A stretch of DNA of 6,047 nt from JAMQKA01 sp043951865 (GTDB lineage Bacteria > Bacteroidota > Rhodothermia > Balneolales > Balneolaceae): assembly GCF_043951865.1 (NCBI RefSeq), contig NZ_JBINJF010000066.1, forward strand, positions 1 through 6,047, in the 5' to 3' direction. Shown one piece after another: positions 1 to 5,443 of the stretch. How positions within the stretch are numbered: position 1 is the first letter of the stretch; every line of letters begins with the position of its first letter. The position numbers and the translations under genes were made by a program. A model generated the notes under the pieces. It was not told the DNA's origin and searched no databases. It saw only the letters and a list, made by a program, of their open reading frames with translations.

Positions 1-22
1 CCGGCCGGGAACGAGCTGGTAA

Positions 23-55
23 GGGGAACATCTACCATTCCCCAGCGGCTTTTTT
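23..55 (+). terminator. Terminator-like hairpin followed by a T-run
   Basis: GGGGAA (23-28) and TTCCCC (38-43) form a perfect 6-bp stem with a 9-nt loop. A run of six T (50-55) follows after a short GC-containing stretch. It could end a transcript entering from the left of the window. The gap between stem and T-run makes it a weak intrinsic terminator. The right arm is also where similarity with the second repeat copy (from about 5340) begins, so it may simply be the edge of that repeat. Confidence 0.35.
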
Positions 56-360
56 GGTTCGTTTTTTGGCCGTACAAAAAATGAACAAGGAAGGATGATT
101 AAGAAGCCTGAATGTGAAACAGGAGACAGTTTTCCCCAACCGAGGTGTCCCTTTTGTCTTGATACAAAAGGGACCAAAAGATCAAGAAGAATTTAACTCC
201 TCGGGGCGGAGTTCGTTTGTTGCCGCTGTTTAGGTTCGTCGCCCGCCCCCCTCGTCAGACAGAAATTCTTCCGGTCTTGGGCATGATGCTATAACTCGTT
301 CATATGAGATCCCCCTTCAGGACGTGTCCTCGAAATCCATAATCCATTATCCTTCATTCA
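38..360. repeat. Dispersed intergenic repeat, copy A
   Basis: This gene-free stretch is a diverged direct copy of sequence near the right end of the window. Matching words occur in the same order: TTCCCC then a T-rich run (38-67 against 5340-5367), GGAAGGATG (89-97 against 5387-5395), CCCTCGTCAGACAG (249-262 against 5871-5884, 14 identical bases) and CGTTCATA (297-304 against 5918-5925). The last two words are 48 and 47 bases apart in the two copies. Both copies end in AT-rich 'attcat/ccattat' sequence. Copy A carries an 11-bp hairpin at 147-174 whose equivalent I cannot find in copy B. No convincing ORF is present. I recall similar repeats in Bacteroidota-type genomes but cannot name the family. 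Outer limits are approximate. Confidence 0.7.
147..174. repeat. Perfect 11-bp hairpin inside repeat copy A
   Basis: GTCCCTTTTGT (147-157) and ACAAAAGGGAC (164-174) are perfect reverse complements around the 6-nt loop CTTGAT. Because the stem is A/T-rich next to the loop and G/C-rich at the base, it could fold in RNA or extrude in DNA. A near-copy of the right arm (accaaaag, 173-180) follows directly. No T-run follows in either direction, so a terminator role is not supported. Confidence 0.6.
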
Positions 361-690
361 TAATCCTCCACTTCGCAGCATGCGTGGGGGGATAATAGAA
401 ACATTACTTGCCACAATAATCCGTGCTAGATAAAACCGCGAGACTTCCTTATAATCAACTGACCTTTTACGGGGTTGTAAAGGCATTGATATATCAGCGG
501 TATAAGAGAGCGATAATTTCTGCGATCTCAACTATGTAATTATCTCCGGTGCAACCTTGTACGTGAAAGGAACGTGTTCAGGGCACATACTCCGGTTTTA
601 GTTCTGCCTCCCGGAAACATATTTCCACGGCAGGATTACAACAGGATTGAAGGAGTCTTAAAATAAATTTATATCAAAATAACGAAGTAG
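361..690 (+). other. Gene-free leader region upstream of ugd
   Basis: Between repeat copy A and ugd I find no coding region with recognisable content and no tRNA-like fold. Visible structures are an imperfect hairpin CCTTTTAC (463-470) with GTAAAGG (477-483) and the stronger compound hairpin at 604-633. The promoter of ugd should lie here, but I could not pick out a reliable -35/-10 or Bacteroidota-type -33/-7 pair by eye. An AGGAG stands at 651-655, 35 bases before the ugd ATG, too far to act as a normal ribosome-binding site for it. Confidence 0.5.
604..633 (+). promoter_or_regulatory. Compound hairpin in the probable 5' leader of ugd
   Basis: Two nested stems form one hairpin. CTGCC (604-608) pairs with GGCAG (629-633), and GGAAA (613-617) pairs with TTTCC (622-626) across a 4-nt loop. 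An internal loop of 4 and 2 bases separates them. It lies 57 bases before the ATG and 17 bases before the AGGAG at 651-655. A post-transcriptional role is possible but is inference only, and it matches no riboswitch class I know. Confidence 0.4.
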
Positions 691-2049
691 ATGAATATAG
701 CAGTCATAGGAACCGGTTACGTAGGACTCGTTTCGGGTACCTGCTTTGCCGATTCTGGAAACCACGTAACATGTGTAGATATTGACCGGGAGAAGGTTGA
801 GCAGCTGAACAACGGGCAAATTCCGATTTATGAGCCGGGACTGGAAACGATTTTTGCCCGCAGCCGACGGGAGGGGCGCCTGCATTTTACGACTGATATC
901 GCAGAGGCGGTACCCGATGCCGATATCGTATTCTTGTGCCTGCCCACCCCGCCGGGGGGCGACGGTCAGGCCGACCTGAGTGCGGTGATGGCGGTAGCTA
1001 AAGAGCTTGGACCTATTGTGAACAGCTATACGGTCATCGTTAATAAATCGACCGTACCGGTCGGTACCGGCGACCGGGTGGAAAAAATGATCGGCGAGCA
1101 TGTCGATCCCGAGCTGTTCGATGTGGTCTCCAACCCTGAGTTTTTACGCGAGGGGGCGGCGGTTGAAGATTTTAAATATCCCGAACGCGTGGTCATCGGC
1201 ACCGGCAGTGAGCAGGCCGCCGAGATTATGACCACCCTCTACGAGCCATTTGTCCGCTCGGGCAATCCTATTATTGTTATGGACCGCCGCAGTGCCGAGC
1301 TAACCAAATATGCCGCCAACGCCATGCTGGCCACCAAAATTACCTTTATGAATGAAATTGCCAACATCTGCGAACGGGTTGGAGCCAATGTCGACCATAT
1401 CCGCCGCGGCATCGGCACCGACTCGCGGATTGGCAAGCGGTTCCTGTTTGCGGGTATCGGCTACGGGGGCAGCTGTTTTCCCAAAGACGTGCAGGCGATC
1501 CACCATACGGCCGGCCAGCACGGCTACGACTTCCGGATTGTGGATTCGGTTATGAAGGTGAACAATGAGCAAAAGATCTCGATTGTCAAAAAAATGGAGG
1601 ATTATTTCGGGACTGATGACTTTTCGGACATGACCTTTGGCATATGGGGACTCAGCTTCAAACCGGAAACCGACGACATCCGCGAGGCTCCGGCGCTATA
1701 TATCGCCGACGAACTCGTCAAACGGGGAGCAACCCTGCGAGCCTATGATCCGGAAGCAATCGGCACCTTTAAACAGGCGACGACCCGGGAAGTGATCGAC
1801 AACACCACCTTTGTCCACGACCAAAAAGACGCCCTTGTGGATATCAACGCGCTGGTGATCTGCACCGAATGGAACGAGTTTCGTCGTCCCACGATCGATG
1901 GACTGGAAGGATGGATTGAGGCCGATGACCCGGTTATTTTTGACGGCCGTAATCTCTATGACCTTGAACGGGCTCGTAAAGCCGGCATCACCTACATCAG
2001 CGTTGGGCGCCCGGCAGTTGGGACTAAAGAGCTGGAGCCGGCAGATTAG
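691..2049 (+). CDS. ugd: UDP-glucose 6-dehydrogenase
   Basis: This cytoplasmic enzyme of 452 residues oxidises UDP-glucose to UDP-glucuronate with two NAD+. It opens with an N-terminal Rossmann motif, GTGYVG (residues 7-12). Family signatures follow in order: FLCLPTPPG (81-89), NKSTVPVGT (118-126), SNPEFLREG (147-155), the helix with Lys206 and Asn210 (ELTKYAANA), and the catalytic loop GYGGSCFPKD (257-266) with nucleophile Cys262. The C-terminal UDP-binding domain contains WGLSFKPETDDIREAP and ICTEWNEF. Length is normal for the family and no key residue is missing. The start is fixed: an in-frame TAG (688-690) directly precedes the ATG and the Rossmann strand begins at residue 2. The nearby ribosome-binding site is weak. 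It lies upstream of a UDP-glucuronate decarboxylase gene that uses its product. The symbol ugd is used; tuaD, rkpK or udg would be equivalent. Confidence 0.97.
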   Translation: MNIAVIGTGYVGLVSGTCFADSGNHVTCVDIDREKVEQLNNGQIPIYEPGLETIFARSRREGRLHFTTDIAEAVPDADIVFLCLPTPPGGDGQADLSAVMAVAKELGPIVNSYTVIVNKSTVPVGTGDRVEKMIGEHVDPELFDVVSNPEFLREGAAVEDFKYPERVVIGTGSEQAAEIMTTLYEPFVRSGNPIIVMDRRSAELTKYAANAMLATKITFMNEIANICERVGANVDHIRRGIGTDSRIGKRFLFAGIGYGGSCFPKDVQAIHHTAGQHGYDFRIVDSVMKVNNEQKISIVKKMEDYFGTDDFSDMTFGIWGLSFKPETDDIREAPALYIADELVKRGATLRAYDPEAIGTFKQATTREVIDNTTFVHDQKDALVDINALVICTEWNEFRRPTIDGLEGWIEADDPVIFDGRNLYDLERARKAGITYISVGRPAVGTKELEPAD

Positions 2050-2080
2050 GCTTGCTTCTGGTGTTGAAATATTGATGCTG

Positions 2081-2129
2081 GACTACCGACTACTGACCAC
2101 CGGCGACTGACTACCGACCACTGTCGTCG
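2081..2129. repeat. 7-bp tandem repeat array, left of the four-helix-bundle gene
   Basis: Read in steps of seven bases, the sequence is GACTACC, GACTACT, GACCACC, GGCGACT (degenerate), GACTACC, GACCACT, then GTCGTCG. The consensus is GACYACY, with a switch to GTCGTC at the right edge. The junction GACCACTGTCGTC (2116-2128) recurs exactly at 2595-2607, beyond the next gene. The array starts 31 bases after the ugd stop codon. A unit of seven is not a multiple of three, which fits non-coding sequence. Confidence 0.85.
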
Positions 2130-2167
2130 ACAACTAAAGTATCGTTTAATTACCGGCCCCCGTAAAT

Positions 2168-2578
2168 ATGGGATTTAAATTTGAAGAACTTGAAATTTGG
2201 CAACAGTCACTCGACTATGTCGATTGGGTCTATGAAATTGCCGAATTATTGCCCCAAAGAGAACGATATAACCTCGCGGATCAATTGAGACGGGCAGCAA
2301 CATCAATCTCATTAAATATCGCTGAAGGATCCACCGGACAAACTGACAGAGAACAACGGCGATTCTTGGGTATTGCGTTGCGGTCGTTAATTGAGACCGT
2401 GGCTTGTATCCATTTAATTGGCAAACGAAATTATTTTCAATCTGAAGAAGAAAAAAAGAAATTGAAACATCTATACAAAGAAGCGAACCATCTTGCTGCA
2501 CGTATTCAAGCGATGCGAAATTCATTAACTGATCATGCAGGTGAAGAAGAAATTGATTATTTGACTGACAAGCGATAA
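2168..2578 (+). CDS. Four-helix-bundle protein (23S rRNA-intervening-sequence / S23 type)
   Basis: The 136-residue product matches the family once called 'S23 ribosomal protein' or 23S-IVS protein (TIGR02436 type). It begins with FEELEIWQQSLDYVDWVYE (residues 4-22), followed by the hallmark LADQLRRAATSISLNIAEG (about 36-54). FLGIALRSLIETVACI (66-81) comes next, then a charged third-to-fourth helix region rich in Glu and Lys. The length is typical. Family members form small helical bundles. They occur inside 23S rRNA intervening sequences of Leptospira and relatives, and as solitary genes in Bacteroidota. The Avd accessory protein of diversity-generating retroelements shares the fold. I see no reverse transcriptase or template repeat here, so an Avd role is not supported. 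The biochemical function of solitary members is unknown to me. The gene lies between two heptad arrays and separates ugd from uxs. Its stop codon almost touches the right array. No clear Shine-Dalgarno precedes the ATG. Confidence 0.9.
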   Translation: MGFKFEELEIWQQSLDYVDWVYEIAELLPQRERYNLADQLRRAATSISLNIAEGSTGQTDREQRRFLGIALRSLIETVACIHLIGKRNYFQSEEEKKKLKHLYKEANHLAARIQAMRNSLTDHAGEEEIDYLTDKR

Positions 2579-2580
2579 CT

Positions 2581-2622
2581 GACTACTAACCACGGACCAC
2601 TGTCGTCTGTCGTCCGTCGTCA
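2581..2622. repeat. 7-bp tandem repeat array, right of the four-helix-bundle gene
   Basis: In seven-base steps the sequence is GACTACT, AACCACG, GACCACT, then GTCGTCT, GTCGTCC, GTCGTCA. Three GACYACY-type units are followed by three GTCGTCN units, which are roughly the complementary type. The two halves can fold back imperfectly: ACTGAC (2578-2583) pairs with GTCAGT (2619-2624), and GGAC (2594-2597) with GTCC (2612-2615). The array begins two bases after the stop codon of the four-helix-bundle gene and ends 41 bases before the uxs start. It shares the 13-base junction GACCACTGTCGTC with the left array. Confidence 0.85.
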
Positions 2623-2663
2623 GTAACCCGCAGTCCGAAAACATAAATAAGACTAACAATATT

Positions 2664-3635
2664 TTGACAACCACTAATACAACCCAAAGCTCTGAAAGAC
2701 CACGCGCCCTCATCACCGGCGGGGCCGGATTCCTTGGCTCGCACCTGTGTGACCGGTATATAAAAGAAGGGTATGAAGTTATCTGTATGGATAACCTGTC
2801 GACTGGCACGGCCGACAATATTGGTCACCTGATCGGGAATAAGCAGTTCACCTTTGTCAACTACGATGTAACCAACTATATCCATGTGAACGGTGATCTG
2901 GACCTGATCCTCCATTTTGCATCTCCGGCTTCGCCCGTTGACTACCTGGAGATGCCGATTCAAACCCTGAAGGTAGGGTCTCTGGGGACTCACAAGGCGT
3001 TGGGACTGGCCAAGGAGAAAGGCGCCCGGTTTTTGCTGGCCTCCACCAGCGAGGTGTATGGCGATCCGCTGATTCATCCCCAAAGCGAAGATTACTGGGG
3101 CAATGTGAACCCCATCGGCCAGCGTGGAGTTTATGACGAAGCCAAACGGTTTGCCGAGGCGATGGCGATGGCATACCACCGCTACCACGGGGTGGAAACC
3201 CGGATTGTACGTATTTTTAATACCTACGGGACCCGCATGCGCATACACGACGGGCGGGCGCTGCCCACCTTCATGCGTCAGGCACTGAGCGGGCAACCGC
3301 TGACGGTCTATGGAGACGGCTCGCAGACGCGGTCGTTTACCTACGTTGACGACCTGGTGGAAGGGATTTACAGGTTGTCGCAGAGCGACTATTCTGATCC
3401 TGTGAACATCGGAAATCCGCAGGAGGTTAGTATCCTGGAGTTTGCAAATGAAATTATTGAGCTCACCGGCAGCGACAGCGAGATCATTTTTGAGGAGTTG
3501 CCCAAAGATGACCCGCAGGTGCGCCAGCCTGATATCAGCCGGGCACAGGAGATCCTGGAGTGGGAGCCACAGTATTCGCGCAGCGAAGGTTTGTCCAAGA
3601 CGTTGGCATATTTTAAGAAAAAAGTGCAGGTATAA
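2664..3635 (+). CDS. uxs: UDP-glucuronate decarboxylase (UDP-xylose synthase)
   Basis: This 323-residue short-chain dehydrogenase/reductase (extended, NAD-dependent epimerase type) should convert UDP-glucuronate to UDP-xylose in the cytoplasm through a tightly bound NAD+ cycle. It has the Rossmann motif GGAGFLGSHL (residues 19-28), MDNLSTG (42-48), the UXS-typical HFASPASPVDY (84-94), ASTSEVYGDP (126-135), the catalytic Tyr157 and Lys161 in VYDEAKR, and RIFNTYGTRM (183-192). A substrate-binding stretch VYGDGSQTRSFTYVDD (215-230) follows. HFASPASP together with NTYGTRM separates it from GalE and RmlB relatives. The start is TTG (2664): no ATG or GTG precedes the Rossmann strand in frame, and the frame is open upstream only to 2583 inside the heptad array. 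No strong ribosome-binding site is visible. The substrate is the product of ugd upstream, so the two form a pathway pair. Confidence 0.93.
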   Translation: MTTTNTTQSSERPRALITGGAGFLGSHLCDRYIKEGYEVICMDNLSTGTADNIGHLIGNKQFTFVNYDVTNYIHVNGDLDLILHFASPASPVDYLEMPIQTLKVGSLGTHKALGLAKEKGARFLLASTSEVYGDPLIHPQSEDYWGNVNPIGQRGVYDEAKRFAEAMAMAYHRYHGVETRIVRIFNTYGTRMRIHDGRALPTFMRQALSGQPLTVYGDGSQTRSFTYVDDLVEGIYRLSQSDYSDPVNIGNPQEVSILEFANEIIELTGSDSEIIFEELPKDDPQVRQPDISRAQEILEWEPQYSRSEGLSKTLAYFKKKVQV

Positions 3636-3723
3636 GGAACGAGGAGCGCGCGGGCGATGACCTTGCAAAATGAGCTTCTACACGCAGATTATCAACAACC
3701 CGTTTTGTCAGGCTAAAAGAGGC

Positions 3724-3750
3724 TACCATCTTTTATTGAATAAGATGGTA
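3724..3750 (+). terminator. Inverted repeat with following T-runs after uxs
   Basis: TACCATCTT (3724-3732) and AAGATGGTA (3742-3750) are perfect 9-bp reverse complements around a 9-nt loop, followed by TCTTTTT (3751-3757). This is a reasonable intrinsic terminator for the sugar-nucleotide transcript, 88 bases after the uxs stop. The stem is AT-rich and so only moderately stable. The right arm is also the first unit of a tandem repeat. Confidence 0.5.
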
Positions 3751-3801
3751 TCTTTTTCTCCATAAGATGGTATCTTTTTTTGTATAAGATGGTATCTTTT
3801 T
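3741..3801. repeat. Three exact 17-bp repeats at a 22-bp period
   Basis: TAAGATGGTATCTTTTT occurs at 3741-3757, 3763-3779 and 3785-3801 without a mismatch. The spacers are exactly five bases (CTCCA and TTGTA). Each unit contains the small palindrome AAGAT-GGT-ATCTT followed by a T-run. An inverted partial copy, TACCATCTT, lies at 3724-3732. The unit is too short, and the spacers far too short, for CRISPR. Possible readings are a protein-binding array on one helix face, stacked weak terminators, or a minisatellite. Confidence 0.85.
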
Positions 3802-3802
3802 T

Positions 3803-4078
3803 CACAGGAGTAATTACCCCGGATATTTAGCCCGGATTTCTCACGGGTATTTTGAATAATCATGGGGGGCTTTGGCTTTGAAAAGTCCTCAATCCCTCGT
3901 TCTGAGGGAGTTGTACTCCCGTTTAACAAGGTCATAAGGTCGGTGGTACAACCCACCTCCCAACAAAATAGCAGGTTCTGCAAAGGTTCCTGAAAACCAA
4001 TAGCAAAATTACAGGCGTTGACTTTTTGAGTTCGTTTTTGTTCACACAAAACGGTCTCCCTCTGTCACGGAGGCAAAA
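3803..4078. other. Non-coding convergence zone with several small hairpins
   Basis: No credible gene is seen between the 22-bp repeats and the end of the DUF3365 gene. Structures present: CCCGGAT twice (3818-3824, 3831-3837), the second forming CCCG/CGGG (3831-3834, 3844-3847); CCCTC/GAGGG (3894-3898, 3904-3908) overlapping GGGAG/CTCCC (3906-3910, 3916-3920), two hairpins that exclude each other; GGTGG/CCACC (3942-3946, 3953-3957); and a 7-bp long-range inverted repeat GTTGTAC/GTACAAC (3910-3916, 3946-3952). GTTTTTGT/ACAAAAC (4034-4041, 4046-4052) might help end the minus-strand transcript. The density of folds suggests a decayed mobile-element end or a structured RNA. I cannot decide which. 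Confidence 0.4.
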
Positions 4079-4708
4079 TTACTCTTCATCCACCTGTGGT
4101 TCCGCATCAAAATAGTCGGCCGGGAAACGGATACTCCAGATTCCCCGCAACTCACCAAGCGAAAACCCGGTCGCCTCATCCTCGGGATAAAGTTCCCGGA
4201 TAACCTGCAGATCCGGCTTGGCAATATCGGTGGCGGGCTGTCCGTGACAGTTCAGGCAGAGCGGTCCGGCAATACGTATGGGAGCGTGATAGGAGATTGT
4301 TGAGCCGGAGGTATAAATAACCGGTTTCAAATCCCTGCCGGCTTCAATTTCCGACAAGTATTGTTGGATGGTTTGCAGTTCCAGGGAGTCGGCCCGGTTG
4401 GAAGGGTTGCGCGGTCGATGAGACGCTCTTCGAAGCTCAATGTCAAAGTGCGTGGAAAGAGAATCGGTCAGCGGCATCGCCTCGATATTGCAAAAACGGA
4501 GGGCGTTTTCCACGCCTCCCTCCGCCATCGCCTGCTGCAGGTTGGAACTCAGAGTTTTGAACGCCGCCTGGCTGATCATCTGTCCTTCAGATACCACAGC
4601 GGAGCTATCGATCGATATATCCCGGTTTGCTGGATGCTGACCCGGTTCTCCTCCGCAGCCGATTAGAGCGAGGGTAAGTACTGCCGTAAAGAATATTGAA
4701 TATCGCAT
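4079..4708 (-). CDS. DUF3365 (Tll0287-like) c-type haem lipoprotein
   Basis: The 209-residue product starts with a lipoprotein signal: Arg2, a hydrophobic stretch (4-16) and lipobox LIGC with Cys18 as the likely lipidated residue. It would therefore be anchored outside the cytoplasmic membrane, facing the periplasm or sitting in the outer membrane. The mature part fits the DUF3365/Tll0287-like family. It has a helix with ALRFCNIEAMPLTDSL (69-84, Cys73), the RRASHRPRNPSNRAD segment (93-107), a single haem-c site CLNCH (151-155) and a Gly-rich tail near GELRGIWSIRF (185-195). As I recall, the cyanobacterial Tll0287 structure is a PAS-like fold whose haem has unusual His/Cys ligation. Cys73 and His155 are candidates here. 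The function is unknown; a redox or signal-sensing role is inference. It is convergent with uxs. AAGGAAA (4714-4720) gives it a good ribosome-binding site. Confidence 0.85.
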   Translation of the reverse strand: MRYSIFFTAVLTLALIGCGGEPGQHPANRDISIDSSAVVSEGQMISQAAFKTLSSNLQQAMAEGGVENALRFCNIEAMPLTDSLSTHFDIELRRASHRPRNPSNRADSLELQTIQQYLSEIEAGRDLKPVIYTSGSTISYHAPIRIAGPLCLNCHGQPATDIAKPDLQVIRELYPEDEATGFSLGELRGIWSIRFPADYFDAEPQVDEE

Positions 4709-4713
4709 TTGCG

Positions 4714-4720
4714 TTTCCTT
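4714..4720 (-). promoter_or_regulatory. Ribosome-binding site of the DUF3365 lipoprotein
   Basis: On the minus strand AAGGAAA stands five bases before the ATG whose last upstream base is 4709. It supports the start immediately before the lipoprotein signal peptide. It is one of the few plausible Shine-Dalgarno sequences at normal distance in this window. Confidence 0.55.
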
Positions 4721-4837
4721 TCAGTGTTAACGGTATGTCCTAAGAATACAGTAAGTGGATTGCCGGAAAACCCGAGGAATGATGAAACCGCTGTAGTAAA
4801 ATACCTTACACCATAAAGCGGATGTTATGAAAACGCC

Positions 4838-5224
4838 TCACAGTTCCCAGATATGATCAAACGGCATCTTGCATTGACGGGCGGTTTTTTCAACTGCATT
4901 TTTATTCCCGTACGAAGTGACAAGGATGAGGGCGGAGTTCCATTTTTTGATTGCAAATTCATGCAACAGTTTCAACGGCCCCTGCAGCCGGGTTAGATCA
5001 AGGCCATTGTCACAGACCAGTTCAAAGTAATAGACGAATCCGTTTTTCTGGGCGACAACCGACGGGGTGTAGGGTCGAATGTTGGCGGGAAAAGTGATCT
5101 GGTCGGGATCGGGGTAGATGGAATGCGATTTTACCCGGATATCTGAAAATTTCAGTTTGTTAAGCAGACGGATGAGATTCTCCGTCAGGTATCGCTGCTC
5201 TTTAAACTCTCTTCCTGTTTCCAT
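4838..5224 (-). CDS. Small protein of unknown function, possibly nuclease-fold derived
   Basis: I do not recognise this 128-residue soluble protein. It has no signal peptide, membrane segment or Cys cluster. Predicted by eye, it runs: an N-terminal helix with basic and acidic residues (RYLTENLIRLLNKLKF, 11-26); strands around IRPYTPSVVAQKNG (49-62) and VYYFELVCD (64-72); a helix, LQGPLKLLHEFAIKKW (80-95); a strand, ALILVTS (98-104); and a final helix. That order, with Glu68 in the second strand, resembles the core of PD-(D/E)xK nucleases. The expected Asp is replaced by Ser54 and the expected Lys by Val70, so an active nuclease is unlikely. This is an inference of low certainty. It lies 129 bases upstream of the DUF3365 gene on the same strand, with possible but unproven co-transcription. 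Confidence 0.65.
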   Translation of the reverse strand: METGREFKEQRYLTENLIRLLNKLKFSDIRVKSHSIYPDPDQITFPANIRPYTPSVVAQKNGFVYYFELVCDNGLDLTRLQGPLKLLHEFAIKKWNSALILVTSYGNKNAVEKTARQCKMPFDHIWEL

Positions 5225-5247
5225 GATGACCGTTCTTGATTTAGGTA

Positions 5248-5254
5248 TCCTCCT
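5248..5254 (-). promoter_or_regulatory. Strong Shine-Dalgarno at unusual distance from the small minus-strand gene
   Basis: AGGAGGA on the minus strand is a near-perfect Shine-Dalgarno sequence, but 23 bases separate it from the ATG at 5224-5222. No ATG, GTG or TTG occurs in frame between them. Either translation begins at the ATG by another route, or a non-standard codon (ACG or ATA in frame) is used. Confidence 0.35.
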
Positions 5255-5339
5255 GCAATCTCCCGATCAGCTAAAGCGGCAAGGATAGTGGCAGTATTGC
5301 AAGTATGGCACCAATATATAAAAATGAAATGTAACCTGT

Positions 5340-5443
5340 TTCCCCGAAGGGGGGTATTTATTTTTTGATATACAGAAAATGGACAGGGAAGGATGGTTAG
5401 AAAGCCTCAATAAGAAAAAGGAGCAGTTGTTTACAATAGAGTT
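5340..5443. repeat. Dispersed intergenic repeat, copy B, left part
   Basis: This stretch is the counterpart of about 38-135. It carries TTCCCC, a T-rich run, then a 'cagaaaatggacagggaaggatgg'-like segment matching 77-98, and AAGCC at the same relative place. At its left edge CCCC-GAA-GGGG (5342-5352) followed by TATTTATTTTTT is a small terminator-like hairpin. The repeat is cut off abruptly at 5443 by the terminal inverted repeat of the next element. Confidence 0.65.

Noticed and set aside
2168..2578. Diversity-generating retroelement accessory gene (avd)
   Set aside because: The fold family is related, but no reverse transcriptase, template repeat or variable repeat occurs in the window, and the sequence has the solitary 23S-IVS-type signature.
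2586..3668. Long minus-strand open frame of 360 codons opposite uxs
   Set aside because: It mirrors the uxs coding sequence almost end to end, its translation shows no domain I recognise, and uxs on the + strand has every family motif. It is a shadow produced by GC-biased third positions.
3741..3801. Possible CRISPR array
   Set aside because: Units are 17 bp with five-base spacers and only three copies, far outside CRISPR dimensions, and no cas gene is present.
3931..3965. tRNA-like T-arm (AAGGTCGGTGGTACAACCC)
   Set aside because: The loop has six bases instead of seven and lacks TTC. No matching acceptor, D-arm or anticodon arm with a 7-nt loop could be built around it.
3723..4049. Minus-strand open frame of 108 codons over the 22-bp repeats and hairpins
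   Set aside because: It reads through tandem repeats and several hairpins, has no recognisable domain, and its C-terminal part is translated repeat. It is treated as non-coding.
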